Notes: a model not told the origin generated them from the sequence alone. Positions 23,028-35,177 are shown, counted from the first letter of the stretch. The stretch: DNA of 64,000 nt from Sodiomyces alkalinus F11 (GCF_003711515.1 NW_021167081.1:2261170-2325169); one strand, 5' to 3'. Numbers and translations are program-made.

Positions 23028-23780
23028 ATTAGCTCTGCCTAATCGGTAAAGTAAAAAGTTCTTCGATTCTACCCGGTCGTCATATAAAAAGAGAAACCAC
23101 CGATTGTTTTTATCGGTCGTATATAATATCATATATCGTATCCTTTATCGAACCGATTAGTAATAATCCCTTCTATAATAGAAGGTCGGAAAAAAGTTTA
23201 AAAATAACCTATGCGTGAATTAAACGTGGTCACTTTACTACTATTCTTTACGTACGATTATAATTATAACCACTACACTACTACGACTTCGATTACTACT
23301 ATGCTGTTTTCGATACTAGTATAGTCTCTTCGTCTCTTCTAAGGCTTTATATACTAAATAGTATATACGCGCTCTATAGGTATTTTTCCTATTAAGGATT
23401 TCGCTCTAAATAACCCCTTTTTACCTAATCCGCGAATAGCTTTATTTTTTTAGAGCCACTTTTGGACCTATTCTTAGACCCACTTTTCGGTCTGACCTTG
23501 GGAATAAAGAAAAAACGTCCCCTTTCTTTATAAACAAGGAAGATCGATTCTTTTTAGATACCTTTTCTTCTTTTTCTTTATCCTCGAAGGACCTTTTTAT
23601 GTTTTACGACCCACTTTTTATACCACGTTGCTCGGTGCTCGACTATTAGACCCATGTTTTATAACTAGTCCTTTAGTACTTGACCGTTAGACCTATATTT
23701 CCTTATTCCCGATCCACTTCTTTAATACAATAATAAAAAATTCATAAAAAACCTAAATAGAATCCAAAATAAATAAAATA
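23028..23780 (+). other. Copia Y leader region, non-coding
   Basis: About 750 bp between primer site and gag. It is T-rich, with no domain detected in the frames read. Confidence 0.4.
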
Positions 23781-24850
23781 AATACCGTTTAGAAGCTCAA
23801 AAAGGCCTTAGTCTTGGGAACCCCTTAAAGAGGTCTTCGTTAAGAAGCTTAAGGGCAGCGAAGAGCATAAAATCTGGATGATAGGTATACGTGCCCACTT
23901 TGCCCGTAAGGAGCTTATTTTAGAAAATATAATAAAACCCTTACCCAATATCAGCTTTTCTAAGGCCGTTTAGGATAATCTACAGGTTTCTGGAGATATA
24001 ATAGCGGCTCTTTTAGACAGACCCCTTACCTAAGTCCAGGGACTTACTATAGGCGTAGGAGTCTAGAATAAACTAAAAGACCTTTACAAAAGGAAGGGGT
24101 TTTTAGCTAACTACGACGCTTTAGTGAAAATAAAGTGATTCTTACGTGGATTTTAGATCGCCTAGACGACCGCTACGCTTCTATTACTTCCTAGATTATA
24201 TAGGCTTTTCGGCACGATCTAAATAGCTATATACTAGATAAACTAATCGCCGAACTAATCGACGCTTTGAGGATAATCGACTCGTCGAATAACCTACTTA
24301 TTAATAGTAGGAAAAATCAGAAAAATCAGATAAAATATCACGGGAATCAATAGTATGAAGGGAATTAACAGAATCAATAGCAGAAAACCCTAATCTGTAT
24401 AAACTGTAAGAAAAAAGGATATATGAAACCGAACTGCTTTTCTCTTTACCCTGAAAAAGCCCCTTAAGGCTAGGCTTCCCGAGACAGTTATAGGGGTCGA
24501 ATCGGCTCTTAAAATCGGGTAAATAAGCCTTAATAGTAGTAGCAGATAACCGACTATAATAGGCCTTAAGGTCTTTAATAGCTTCTTCGAAATCAGAAGA
24601 TCGATACTGTAATAGAAAAAGTCGGAGCCCTGATCGCTTAAACAAAAGACGAAATTTATCTTCTTCGCTCTTAATAGTAGTCTTAGGAGCTACGAAAGGC
24701 CTATGCAATTTAAAAAGAGGGCTACGAAAGGATAGCCTTCGAAGAAACCGAAAAACGGTTAAAAGAGATTTCTTTCGGCGAAGCCCCCCTCGCCTCGCCT
24801 CCCTATATTCCTAGGCCTATATGGCCTAACTTTCATGCCGAAGAGACGAT
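23781..24850 (+). pseudogene. Copia Y gag
   Basis: The frame reads EVFVKKLKGSEEHKIWMIGI at its start and keeps a readable zinc knuckle at about 24392-24433 (CINCKKKGYMKPNC: CX2CX4HX4C with only the His changed to Tyr). It is broken by TAA/TAG and by at least one frame change. The stop-free minus-strand stretch 24301-24708 is a shadow of this gag. Confidence 0.7.
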
Positions 24851-27800
24851 ATAAACTAATCAGGTATTTATCCTCGATTAAAACAAAGGCCTATTTAATA
24901 CTAACCTTAATATAGGCCGACTAGTTAAAAAGGTGAATGAAATTCGAATAGATAGTAGTTAATTTAAATTGGATTTAAGCTTCTGTATCGATAGTGGTGC
25001 TATAGCGTATATTATATTACATAAATCAGTCTTTCCTGCGTATAATACTACTAGTAGAATAGCTAGTTAGAGTTAGGCTAATACAATAAATATAACCGGT
25101 ACTAGAGACTGTTTTATAAAATTGAAAGATACCGGAAAGTAACTGCTTTTATAACGCTGCTTATATATCCTATAACTAGGTATAAATATAATAAGTCTAC
25201 TAGTACTAGATAAAACTAATAATATACACGGTCTCTTAGGAAATAATAAACTACTTTTATTTTCTACTACTTTAAATAATACCCGTAACGTCTTTATAAC
25301 TGCCCTACTGTATAACGGGCTATACTGGGCTAAAGCACGGGCCCTGACCTACAGGGGGGTATTAGGGTCGTCACGGCCCTTATAGCCTTCTAGGTCTTCT
25401 ATAACTATAACAGGAATAAAGGTTATTTTAGACTAAAACCAGTTATAAAGAAAAGAATAAAGAGATCTAGAATAGGTTCTATAATTAGAATAAAGAACCG
25501 AATAAAGAGACCGTAATAACAGTAGAAAAATAACCACTATAAGAGAACACCTAACGCTATAGCACTGTAGACTAGGTTATATAAATCCTACTGCTTTAAA
25601 CAATATACATATACCGATATCTATAGAAGATATCGAAGAAGTACAGAGCTATGATGCCTGTTGAAAAAGTAAGTTAGTTACGCTTATAAATAAAGAATTA
25701 CTAGATACATATAAGGATGTTTCCTACCTTGAAAAGGTCTATATGGATTTACGCGGTCTGATCGACCCTATATCCTATAATAAGAAGCATTGGATCTTAT
25801 TTATAATAGACCGATCCACCCGGTACCTATGGGCTAAATTACTAGCCGATAAACCAGAAACGACGGTTATAACCGCTATAAAAGAGTGGAAATTTCCGGT
25901 GGAAAATAATAACTATAATATAAAGATAAAAGAAAATAATACCAACGACGGGCGAGAATTTAATAATACCTCGTTTAAACGCCTTTTCTCAGGCGTAAAT
26001 TATAATATAAAGCCCCCGTATACCCACGAAGTATAAGGCTCCGTAGAAAGGGTAATAAGGACTATAATTAAAAAGGTCCGTGCCCTTCTTTTCCACTTAG
26101 GGCTGCCGCGATACCTTTAGGGTGACGCTGTTTATTTAGCTATCCATATATATAATAAAACCCCTAATACGGCACTAGGCTTTAAAACGCCTTACGAATT
26201 AAAAGAAAATCAAAAGCCTAATATTAATAATATAATGGTCTAGGGATCTGTTACTTATTATAAGAATGACGACCTAAATTTGAGAAATTTAGACACTACA
26301 GCCCTTTCAGGTGCTTTAATAGGCTTTAACGATTATAGCTATAAAGTATATAATCCGTAAACCAGGAAGACTAGCTGGTTCCGCGACGTATATATACTAG
26401 AAAATTAGTTCCTTACTTTTTCTTCGGAAAATAGAATTAATAAAAATAAGCCTGATTATAAAGATAAATATTTAAGTGAAGATTTACCTCCTACCTTATA
26501 GGCAGAATCGGTTTCCTACTATAGGCCGTATTAACCTGGTAAGTACTATAAATAAAATATATCTAAAGAGGTCGATTTTAATGCTATTAATTCAAAAAGA
26601 GCTTTTAGTTATATCTAAACGGAAGAAGAAGATAACGGTTAAGGATTAGATAATAATCTATATCCAACGGCTAATATACGAAAGAGCTAACAGGTAGCGG
26701 GCTATTTTATTCCAGCTACTAATAATAATAATAATAAAATAAATAGCCCGGCTAATAACGAAAGCCTAGATACCAGGGTTAAAGTATAAATTTCTTCTAA
26801 ATCTTTACAGGAATTGAGGGATTATATATCTATTAGTTATATATCCTACGATAATAATAAGCGCTTATTATATATAACAGAAGATACTATATGAGGAAAC
26901 CTGTAGTTAAAAGAAAGTCCCAACTGTCTTTTAACTATGAATGCTCTTTACGAGCCCGCTACCTATAAATAGGCTATAACCTGCCTAGATAAAGATACAT
27001 AGATAGAAGCTATAATAGCTAAAATAACAGAACTTTAAAAACGAAGAACCTAGGATCTAATAACGGTCGATACGGCTTAAAATAACTATATTCCCTGAAA
27101 TAAAACCTATAACGTCTTAGGAGGTCGTTGGGTATATAAAATAGAATATAATGATAAAAACGAGGCTATACAATATAAAGCTAGGTGGTGTATATAAGGG
27201 TTTAATCAAGTACTAGGTATTAATTATTTAGAAACCTTTTCTACTACTTATAGGCTAGAGAGCTATAGATTAGCTTTTATACTAGGCGTATTCCTAGGCT
27301 GGAATTTCCGGTAGTTCGACGTTAAAAACGCGTTCGTACACGCCGAAATAGATACCGATATCTATACTATATAACCTATAGACTTCGAATAAAAAGAAGG
27401 CTCTAATAATAAGAATAAAACGATGTATGAGCTTAATAAAGCATTATACGGTCTAAAACAGAGCCCACGGCTCTGGTATAATTTCCTTGTTAGAATACTA
27501 CGTAATATCGGTTACTGTGTCTCCGATTACGATAACGGTATTTTTACTTACTATAAAAAGAATAAAAATAATATTATATAGCGTGCTATCCTTTTATGCT
27601 ACGTTGATGATATAGTGGTATTAAGCCCTTCTAATACTATAATATAACACTTATATACAGAAATGGTAAAAGAATTTTCAGTTAAAGACCTAGGTGAAAT
27701 ACATGTATTTCTAGGTCACGAAATAACTGTAAATAAATCTGATAAGACTCTTGCTATAAATCAGTGGCCTTATACTAATAAAACACTTAATAAGCATAAT

Positions 27801-28290
27801 ACCAGAAGTCTAAAAAGGGTTGATACACCTTATATAACTAAAAAGGTCGTTGTTCCAAATCAGGAACAAGTATTAAAAACCGATATAAAAGTATACTAGC
27901 AGAAAATCAGGGCTTTATTATATCTAGCCCTTTATACTAGACCTGATATAACCTACGCTGTTAATAAATGCGCCCGCTATATAAGCAATCCATTGTAAGA
28001 GTACTTTATAGCCCTAAATCGAATTTAGGCTTATATAAACAACTTCCCAAAAATAGGTCTTTCATATAACGGTAAATCTAATAAAGATCTTAATATATAC
28101 AGTTATTCTGATGCCAGCTTTTCCGATATATTAGAAGATAGGACTTCTACGTCCAGCTATTTATACTGTATAGGAATTAATAAACTGATAAGTTAGTCCT
28201 TAATAAAATAAAAAGTGGTTGCTTTAGCCATAACAGAGGCCGAATACATAGCGTTTAATACTTAAAAAGCTCAACGGCTAAATCGTGCCT
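24851..28290 (+). pseudogene. Copia Y pol: protease, integrase, RT, RNase H (partial)
   Basis: Protease: FCIDSGAIAYI with an intact D-S-G at about 24980-25020. Integrase core: DLRGLIDPISYNKKHWILF and TNDGREFNN at 25743-26000, stop-free for 97 codons. RT: RQFDVKNAFVHAEI near 27310, LYGLKQSPRLWYNF near 27450 and an intact catalytic LLCYVDDIVVLS near 27595. RNase H: SYSDASFSD near 28105 and ITEAEYIAFN near 28235, after which copia homology ends. Damage is moderate, all TAA/TAG. Confidence 0.88.
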
Positions 28291-28295
28291 TACTG

Positions 28296-28395
28296 TTTGA
28301 TTAACAACAAATCTTACAGTTGCGTAAGCAGGGCATAGGATCACAAGATGCAAAAAGGAAAGATCTTCGATTATTGGAAAAGCTACGCTAGGGAT
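28296..28395 (+). pseudogene. rnl: Mitochondrial rnl (LSU rRNA) fragment, domain V
   Basis: gcgtaagcagggcataggat, then a variable arm and gctacgctagggat, correspond to the universally conserved GAGCAGGTGCGAAAGCAGGTC...TACTCCGGGGAT of bacterial 23S rRNA just before the GGGATAACAGG loop. The sequence leaves rRNA homology exactly after gggat (28395), the known insertion point (around E. coli 2449) of the rps3-bearing group I intron. Copy in the nuclear genome, not functional. Confidence 0.75.
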
Positions 28396-29180
28396 GTTTG
28401 TCCTTCAATGATAATTTATTGGGTTAATTTCAAGAATTACTTATAATATAAGTAAGTTTGAAGCGAAATTTATCTTAGCATTAGTAAAAAGAGATAAAAT
28501 CATTTAACGAGTATAAGGTGAGTTATGCTTATAATAATCCTTTTTAACACCCAATATTCTTATTGTCTATACTAAAAAGAAAAAGATAAAAATATTTTTA
28601 TAAATTTAAATGAAAACAAATACGAATATGAATCTTTAATCTCTTTCATTCTTATTTATATAATAATTATAAATCTATACCTCTTAATATAAGATATAAT
28701 GACACAGGGGAAATAAAATATTTACCTCCTGTATTTAAAGAGTGAATAAATACTATTTATTCTTATTATAAAAATGATATGAAATATATTCCAGTTAATA
28801 ATATAAATGCAAATAAAATAATAACATATTATTTGAATTTACAATTTAAAGATCATGAATTTATAGATTCTAGATTTATAGGTTTAAAGAAAAGACGTTA
28901 AATATGAAGAATAATATATACAACTAAAATAGAAACAAAATATAATAATTCAAAGGTAATTATAACTATCTATACAGTGAATATAGGTAAACCTCTTTTA
29001 GAAACAAATTATGCTAAATTATTGAGAAATTTAGATAAAAGAATACTAAAAGTTTAAAAAATTAAATTAACTAATACATTAAAAGAGAGATATTCTTTTA
29101 TAAAGGAAGATAAAAATAATTTTATTTTATCTAAATTAAATTCTTTAAATTATAAAAAAGACTAAAATTCTTTAGAATAG
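28396..29180 (+). pseudogene. rps3: Mitochondrial intron segment with rps3 (ribosomal protein S3) pseudogene
   Basis: After the rnl exon end comes about 210 bp of intron 5' sequence, then a frame from about 28600 that reads with TGA as Trp: YNDTGEIKYLPPVFKEWIN, NNINANKIITYYLNLQF, NNSKVIITIYTVN and similar. These segments resemble fungal mitochondrial RPS3, a small-subunit ribosomal protein. In the standard code it is broken by several TGA and a few TAA/TAG. The C-terminus is missing, cut near 29178. CpA/TpG content is ordinary, so the block has largely escaped RIP, as expected for single-copy DNA. Confidence 0.75.
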
Positions 29181-29199
29181 TTGCTAATAGTATTGGTAA

Positions 29200-30225
29200 T
29201 AGAAGCTTCTAGAGCCGGAATCTATATATATAATATATATAGCGATATTATGAATAATCTAGGTTTAAATAACCTTATAAACTCCACCCTCTACGATGAG
29301 CTAGAAAGGGTATCTAAAACGACGGTGGCAGGATTCGCTAACGACACGAATATTATCGCCTTTAGCAGGATAGAGGTATAGACGCGACACCGTCTCGCCG
29401 CCGCGTGGAGCGCCTGCCTAGACTAGGAGATAGCGAGCGGACTATAATTCGAACTAGCTAAGTGTGTCTATATCCCCTTCACGAAGTCACGCTAATCCTC
29501 CTTTACCCTATTCCCCCTTAGCGCTATTTCGGTACTAGTAGCAGAGGCGATAAGGCTCTTAGGTGTATAGCTTAATAGGAAACTCGACTTCTAGTAATAC
29601 GCTAAAGAGGTAAAGAGCCGACTAGCTATATAAATATACGCCTTCTCGAGGCTTAGCGTAGTAGCGTTAGGGTATAGCTTCGCAGACGTAAAAAGGCTAT
29701 ACCTCGTAGTGGTAAGACTAGTAGTGCCCTACTACGCCTTAGCTATCTATAAGATAAGAGCCGGCCCCCGGCACGGCCCCGTAGCGATATTTATAGCGAT
29801 ATAGAACCGGTGCCTTAGATTAGTGGCCAGAGCCTATAGGGCTACGCCGGTTAGGGTCCTTCAAAAAGAGACCTTTATCCCCCCCCTTAACTTATACCTC
29901 TTAAGCCTAGGTGCCTGAAAGATCCTCCGGATATAAGAAGAAGGGACTAAAAATAAGATATTAGCCGGAGTATATACCGCGTCGAGAGCCCTAGCGATAC
30001 CGAATCGGCACTATAGGACCTATACGGCCCTCGCGTGGATAGTATATCTTACCGCCCTAATAACCTAGGCCGGAACCACGCCCCCGCGGAAGGCCCTTAT
30101 AAGGGAATAGGGTTAAGCCTGGATAAAAGCACGGTGGCCCTATACCTACGCCGTAGCGATACTAAGCCGCCCCCTAATATAATACTCCCTCCTCTATACT
30201 AGTTTAACGCGTGGCTAGGGTAGGC
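29200..30225 (+). pseudogene. Fragment of a second LINE: C-terminal reverse transcriptase region
   Basis: The frame contains the RT catalytic box as GFANDTNIIAFS (29331-29366; FADD expected) and, further on, LAKCVYIPFTKS, LLGVQLNRKLDF and LRLVARAYRATPVRVLQKE, the pattern of RT thumb and connection in Tad-type fungal LINEs. The N-terminal endonuclease and the RNase H are absent. The left end abuts the mitochondrial insert and the right end abuts a gypsy pol. Stops are TAA/TAG at Gln/Trp positions. Confidence 0.75.
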
Positions 30226-32315
30226 CTCGATATTAACCCCTATCCTCCTAATCCGGTAGCTCCCCTTAATCTAGCACCCCCCCCCTAAATCGGCTATTCT
30301 CCCTAAATAATACTAAGATTTCGCTAACGTATTCGGTATTAACGAGATTAGATAGCTCCCCGTCTATTAACGATAGGACCACGTAATTAAAATTAAGGAA
30401 GGGAAGAAGCTACCTTTCGGCCCTATCTACCTATTAGCCGTACAAAAGCTTAAGGTCCTCCGTTAGTATATCTAGGACGCCGTCTATAAGGGTTAGATCC
30501 GACTATCGTCTAGTCCCTACGGGGCCCGTATCCTATTCGTCCCTAAGAAGGGTAGTAAGTTACGCCTCTACGTAGATTATAGGGGATTAAATACAGTGAC
30601 TGTTAAAGACCGTACCCCTTTACCACTAATTTATAAGATCCTAGACCGTCTATCCTCGGCGTAGTACTATACTAAGCTAGACCTTAAGGACGCCTATTAC
30701 CGGCTCCGGATTAGCGCGGGCGACGAATAGAAAACGGCCTTCCGTATAAAATACAGCTACTTCGAATACCTTATAATACCTTTTAGCCTAACTAATACCC
30801 CCGCTAGTTTCTAATAATATAGTAACTAAGCCCTCGCCGGACACGTTAATACAATCTATATTATATACCTAGATAATATCCTTATCTATAGTAATAGCTT
30901 AGAAGACTACTAAAAGTATATATATTAGGTCCTAGCCAGGCTCCGGGAGTAGTCCCTCTACGCTAACCCCGATAAATACGAATTTAAGACTTATAACGTG
31001 GACTTCCTTAGTTTTATCTATAGCCTTAACAGAGTACGTATAAACCCCGTATAAGTCGAGGCTATCCGGGATTAAGAAGCGCCTAATAGTATTAAGCAGA
31101 TCTAAATCTTCCTCGGTTTTACTAGGTTTTATAGGCGCTTTATTAAAAATTATTCTAAGATAGCTACTCCCCTTACCGACCTTTTAAAGCGTGCCTAATC
31201 CGGGCTCCTACGCCTTTTCCCTTATATCTATACCGTATTTAAATAGTTAAAACTAGTATTCTAGCAGGCTCCGGTGCCATAATACTTTAACCCCGTGTTA
31301 CCTATACGTGTTAAACCCGATACTTCTATATTCGCTATCGGCGCGGTAATAAGCTAGTAAGAAGATAGTTTATAAAGACCCGTCGCGTTTATATCCCGAA
31401 AGTTACGTAGCGTAGAGCTAAACTATAGCACGCTAGATTCTAAGCTAATAGTAATAATTAAATCGTTTCGAACGTGGCGGCACTATATCACTTATAGTTA
31501 GAGTCTTATTATAGTCCTAACAGACTACCTAAACTATCGTCACCTTCTTAATAAGCTAAAGCTTAAAGGGTAGTATACCCGATAGCTAAAAGAACTAGCC
31601 CCTTTTAACTTCGAAATTAGGTATAGGCCCGGTACGTTAAACCCCGTTAATAGCCTCTCGCGGAAGCCGTAGTATACCCCTTACGAACGGTCCTTAATCG
31701 TAGATCGGACCCGCGCCGTAGAATCGTTTTCTAAGAAGTTTATTCTCGCTACTATTAATACAGGAACCGTATAGGACCTAGATATATCTATAGTATCGAC
31801 GAACCCTAATAACGCTATAGTATCTATAAACCTAAATATACCTATAGTGCTAACGGACCCTACCTTAGTAGAAAAGGTCGTCGAGGCATAAGCCGAAGAC
31901 CCTTTTATAACCGGTAACGGGAGGTCCACGGCGATATAGCCACGAAGGGATACTAGTTAAGAGATATCGGGGGCGTCCTCCGTTTTAAGGGACGAGTATT
32001 AATACTAAACTATTTAAGGCTATAAGATAAAATACTATAAGCTTTCCACGATAAACCTAGTACTAGTCACCACGGGGTCGCTTATACCGTAAAGCGCGTA
32101 TCGGGCTTTTACTTTGAGGACTGCCTCCCTTAAGATATTACAAAATTTCTACCTACCTGCGTGGTATACTAATAAACGAAACCGCGGTATTATAAGCCGT
32201 ATAGCGAGCTAGCGAGTCTTCTTATTCTAGATTATCCTTTAGCGGAGATTTCGATTAACTTTATTATAGGACTACCGCCCATCCACGATAGGGGCAGGAA
32301 ACGCGACGCGATTCT

Positions 32316-32409
32316 TATTATTATATACCGTCTAATAAAATACGCGTTATATATCCCTATAAGTAGTAGCCTTACTACTAAGGGACTTACGGACACGTTA
32401 TAGTATTAT
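32316..32409 (+). repeat. 94-bp duplication left of assembly gap
   Basis: Identical base for base to 32420-32513. The two copies flank ten Ns, as unmerged overlapping contig ends would. Treat as an assembly artefact. Confidence 0.9.
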
Positions 32410-32419
32410 NNNNNNNNNN
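32410..32419. other. Assembly gap (10 N)
   Basis: Ten ambiguous bases, flanked by an exact 94-bp duplication. Confidence 0.99.
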
Positions 32420-32513
32420 TATTATTATATACCGTCTAATAAAATACGCGTTATATATCCCTATAAGTAGTAGCCTTACTACTAAGGGACTTACGGACAC
32501 GTTATAGTATTAT
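32420..32513 (+). repeat. 94-bp duplication right of assembly gap
   Basis: Second copy of 32316-32409. Confidence 0.9.
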
Positions 32514-32960
32514 ATCTTTCGAACCTTCGGGGTTCCTAATAGGGTTATATCCGATTAAGGGTCCTTATTTATAAGCCGTTTTTAGGCCACCCTTTACCGT
32601 TATTTTAGCACTAAGCGACGCTTATCCATGGCGTAGTACCCGTAGACTAATAGCTAAATAAAGAGATAGAACTAAAACGTGGAATACTACCTTAGGGTCT
32701 TCTACTACTAGGAATAAGATGACTAAATAGACCGCGTAGCCCTTACGGAACTTACTTATAACACGGTGTAGTACTCCGCTATACGATAAACACCCGCAGA
32801 CGCACTAATAGGTTATAACCTAAGGGGCCCTAATAGGAGCTAAAATATAACGTACCGGATAAGCTTATTAACACCTAATTTAAGTAAAAGCTTAATATAG
32901 CGGGAGCACTATAGGACTACGACTAACCCGTTAAGTCTTCCTTCTCTATTTTTTTTCGGT

Positions 32961-33140
32961 CTACCCTCTTAACTAGTTAAGCGTTTTCCCTCTTTTCTAT
33001 CTCCTTCCCTTAGGCGGTTACACGGTTATAAGTTACGATAGGACTATCGACGGGGTATAATTAAAGTAGTAAGCGGGCGTACCCTATAAGTTATATTAAA
33101 ACAAAAGAAACAAAAGAAAAAAGAAAAAGAAACTAGTCCT
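32961..33140. other. Spacer downstream of gypsy G4
   Basis: A-rich run at 33100-33130; no gene seen. Confidence 0.4.
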
Positions 33141-33142
33141 CT

Positions 33143-33370
33143 ATATATACCTTTAACTACCAACTGTAGCTATAGATCCTCGGTATAACCCCTACCTAAT
33201 CGTTCGTATATACCTTTAACCGCCTACTATAATTATAGATCCTTAGCGTAAACCCTACTTGATCCTCCGTATATACCTTTAACCACTTACTATAGCTATA
33301 GATCCTAGGTATGACCCTTACCTACTAAGGATACCTACTACGGTTATAGATTATCGGCGTAACCCTCTAA
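33143..33370 (+). repeat. Minisatellite, about 62-bp period, 3-4 copies
   Basis: Units beginning tatatacctttaac start near 33143, 33207 and 33269, each containing ctatagatcct; a shorter fourth unit follows. Non-coding. Confidence 0.75.
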
Positions 33371-33439
33371 CTCCGAATCTAAGGGTGTAGGTACCCGAGG
33401 GCCCTCCCTGTTTTCCTCTATATATACCTCGCTCTACCC

Positions 33440-34620
33440 TATAATAATAGCGCTTTTACTTATATAGGTATTATCCCCTTTTACCTTTTCCCTATTAGTG
33501 GACGGCGTGTTATCTAAGAGAATAATAAGAGACTTAGCCTTCTACTACTTCTTCTTCTTCTTCGGTAAGGGTATCGAAAGCGTTATCTTCTTAGGCATGC
33601 CCTTTTTCTTAGCCGGCGCCTGTTTCTTCGGCGCGGGGGTAAACGTCGCGGGCTTAGACTCGGGGATATTAGAGGGGTTAGGAGGGCCTTAGTACGTGCC
33701 GTTATCGTCGTTATTATCGTTATTATCGGCGAATAAGTCGGAGGGCGTAAAGGCGGGACGGGGGATATCTAGCTAGGGAAAAGAAAGTAGGAGAGGAAGA
33801 GAAGTTAGTAGTATATTAAGAGGGGGGGTTACCCGGGGGTTATACGCTATACTAGTAATAACCCTCTTAAAGGGGACGGCGAGGTATTCCTGCACGGCTA
33901 TCTATCGATCCTATTAATCGATATACCGGCGAAGCGATAACGCTATATCCTAAAGAGACTCTAGGATTTTATCCGCCGTTTTCTAGCGGGCGTTGTTAAC
34001 TTCTTTCTTCGCCCGATAAGCGGTATAAGACTTATCGGCGGCGGTAAAGGTTATTTCCCTCCTAGGCTTACCTAGGGAGGCCTTAAGGACGTTCTAGCAC
34101 TCTATAGCTATAGTCTATAGCACGGTTAGTATATACCTATATTAGGGTTATCCCTAAAAAAGAACATACGCGACGGCTATTATTTATCCTATCCTTAGTA
34201 GCGGCGATAATAAGGACCGTTTATAACTAGATAGCTATATTACGGCCCGCGGTAAGAAGCTTATTATAACGGCGACTATTATACCTAAAGTAAAAGGTAT
34301 ACTTAGCGGATATAGCACCGGAGTACCAGTACGACTCAAACCGTAAGCGCGACGTCGTATTACTAAAATTAATCTTAGCTAGCTAGCCGGTATAGCGGGA
34401 GTAAGAGTCCCTAAGGGTTAAGCCCCCAGAGGCCCCTTCCCTAATATCCACTACCTCTTAATAAGGGGTAGTCGACGACAACGACGCTATAGCTATCGCC
34501 GTCTTACGCTTCTTAGAAACGGTATTAGCTACTAGCTTAGATACCGGCCGCTTATTCTTATTATTATTATTATTAGTCTACTTAGGAGGTATAATAGCGG
34601 TAGGCGAGGGAGGCTATATA
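33440..34620 (-). pseudogene. Unidentified degenerate minus-strand frame of about 390 codons
   Basis: Reading leftwards from about 34620, the frame has no TGA for nearly 1.2 kb and only TAA/TAG interruptions. It has an Asn-rich stretch (34557-34575), a basic segment (KKRKT near 34510), a middle part with RVCSFLGITL near 34160, and a Gln- and Glu-rich C-terminal half (a run of Glu codons at 33548-33563). I do not recognise a family. Like the frame at 2641-3909 it faces the 3' end of a gypsy pol on the opposite strand. The plus-strand stop-free stretch 33498-33692 is its shadow. Confidence 0.35.
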
Positions 34621-35002
34621 AGGTGGTTAGTAAAGCTATATAAGTTATTTTTCCTAGGATAAAGAGACGCTAAAAGAATACTTATAAGATAATAGGGAAA
34701 TAATTATAAGAATAATAGTGCTACGACACGTTAACGACTACTAGAATAACTATCACGCCCTACTCCTATAAGGAAATTATTATAAGGGTTAACTTACGGA
34801 ACGCGGCGGATATCGATAAAAAAATCAAAAATCGGAGGCGTGAAGAAGGAGGAAAACGGAAGATAATAGAGTAGTAGGGGCGTTAAGGAAGATATCCCCC
34901 TTAAGGGGTATATAGTTACCGTTCCTACCTATAAAGAAGGTATAAGGGTGAAAGGGGTATAAGAGGAAGGAGATAAATTTCTATTTTTAGATACGTTATA
35001 TA
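34621..35002. other. Gene-free stretch
   Basis: No domain or RNA gene recognised; little CpA, typical of RIP-mutated repeat DNA. Confidence 0.4.
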
Positions 35003-35138
35003 ACGGCGCCGGTTCTTTATATAGATTAGAAGGATATCGGCGCCGGCTCTTTATTTAGATTAAAGGGATATCGGCGCCGGTTCTTTATTAAGATTAAAGG
35101 AATATTAGCACCGGTTTTTTATACGGATAAAAGGGAGG
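35003..35138 (+). repeat. Tandem repeat, 34-35-bp period, 4 copies
   Basis: Units start at about 35003, 35038, 35072 and 35106 and share cggcgccggttctttat...agatta; the last copy is the most diverged (agcaccggttttttat). Confidence 0.8.
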
Positions 35139-35177
35139 CCGATATTAATTATAGTATAGGAGCGAGGGATTAAGGAT

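Larger units (their letters stand above)
22625..28290 (+). mobile_element. Ty1/copia element Y, 3'-truncated, inserted in gypsy G3
   Basis: It has a 5' LTR (22625-23014), a primer site, gag, and pol with protease, integrase, RT and RNase H, and is then cut inside RNase H at about 28290 by mitochondrial-derived DNA. No 3' LTR is present. Several stretches (25743-26036, 27663-27899) are still free of stops, so it is less damaged than C1. A solo LTR of the same family lies at 48611-49006. Confidence 0.85.
28291..29180 (+). other. Nuclear copy of mitochondrial DNA (NUMT): rnl exon end, intron, rps3
   Basis: A sharply AT-rich block with normal CpA content, unlike the repeats on both sides. It contains in order an LSU rRNA domain V segment, the start of an intron at the site that carries rps3 in many Pezizomycotina mitochondria, and most of rps3 read with the mitochondrial code (TGA as Trp). 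It lies between the broken copia Y RNase H and a LINE fragment. No target duplication was seen. Boundaries are accurate to a few tens of bases. Confidence 0.8.
30226..32960 (+). pseudogene. Gypsy pol G4: RT, RNase H, integrase (contains assembly gap)
   Basis: It begins with the pre-RT segment (DFANVFGINEIRQLPVY, KKLPFGPIYLL), then RT ([14 protein letters not shown] at about 30550-30590; YLDNILIYSN near 30870), RNase H (about 31230-31500, VLTDYLNYRHLL and RPGTLNPVN) and integrase (IDFI..LPPIHDRGRKRDAI, then TFGVPNRVISDQGSLF near 32520). The integrase core is duplicated around a run of Ns. No gag or protease precedes it. This family differs from G2/G3. Confidence 0.82.

Noticed and set aside
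24301..24708. 135-codon stop-free stretch on the minus strand
   Set aside because: It is antisense to copia Y gag, whose zinc knuckle reads clearly on the plus strand at the same place.
28291..29180. Possibility that the AT-rich block is a functional mitochondrial segment
   Set aside because: It is flanked on both sides by nuclear RIP-mutated transposons, and rps3 is truncated with in-frame TAA/TAG even under the mitochondrial code.
33498..33692. 64-codon plus-strand frame with a run of Phe
   Set aside because: It is the complement of the Glu-rich part of the minus-strand frame, where Glu codons give a TTC run.
35003..35138. Four short direct repeats considered as a CRISPR-like array
   Set aside because: The repeats are contiguous with no unique spacers, diverged, and in eukaryotic DNA; they form an ordinary minisatellite.
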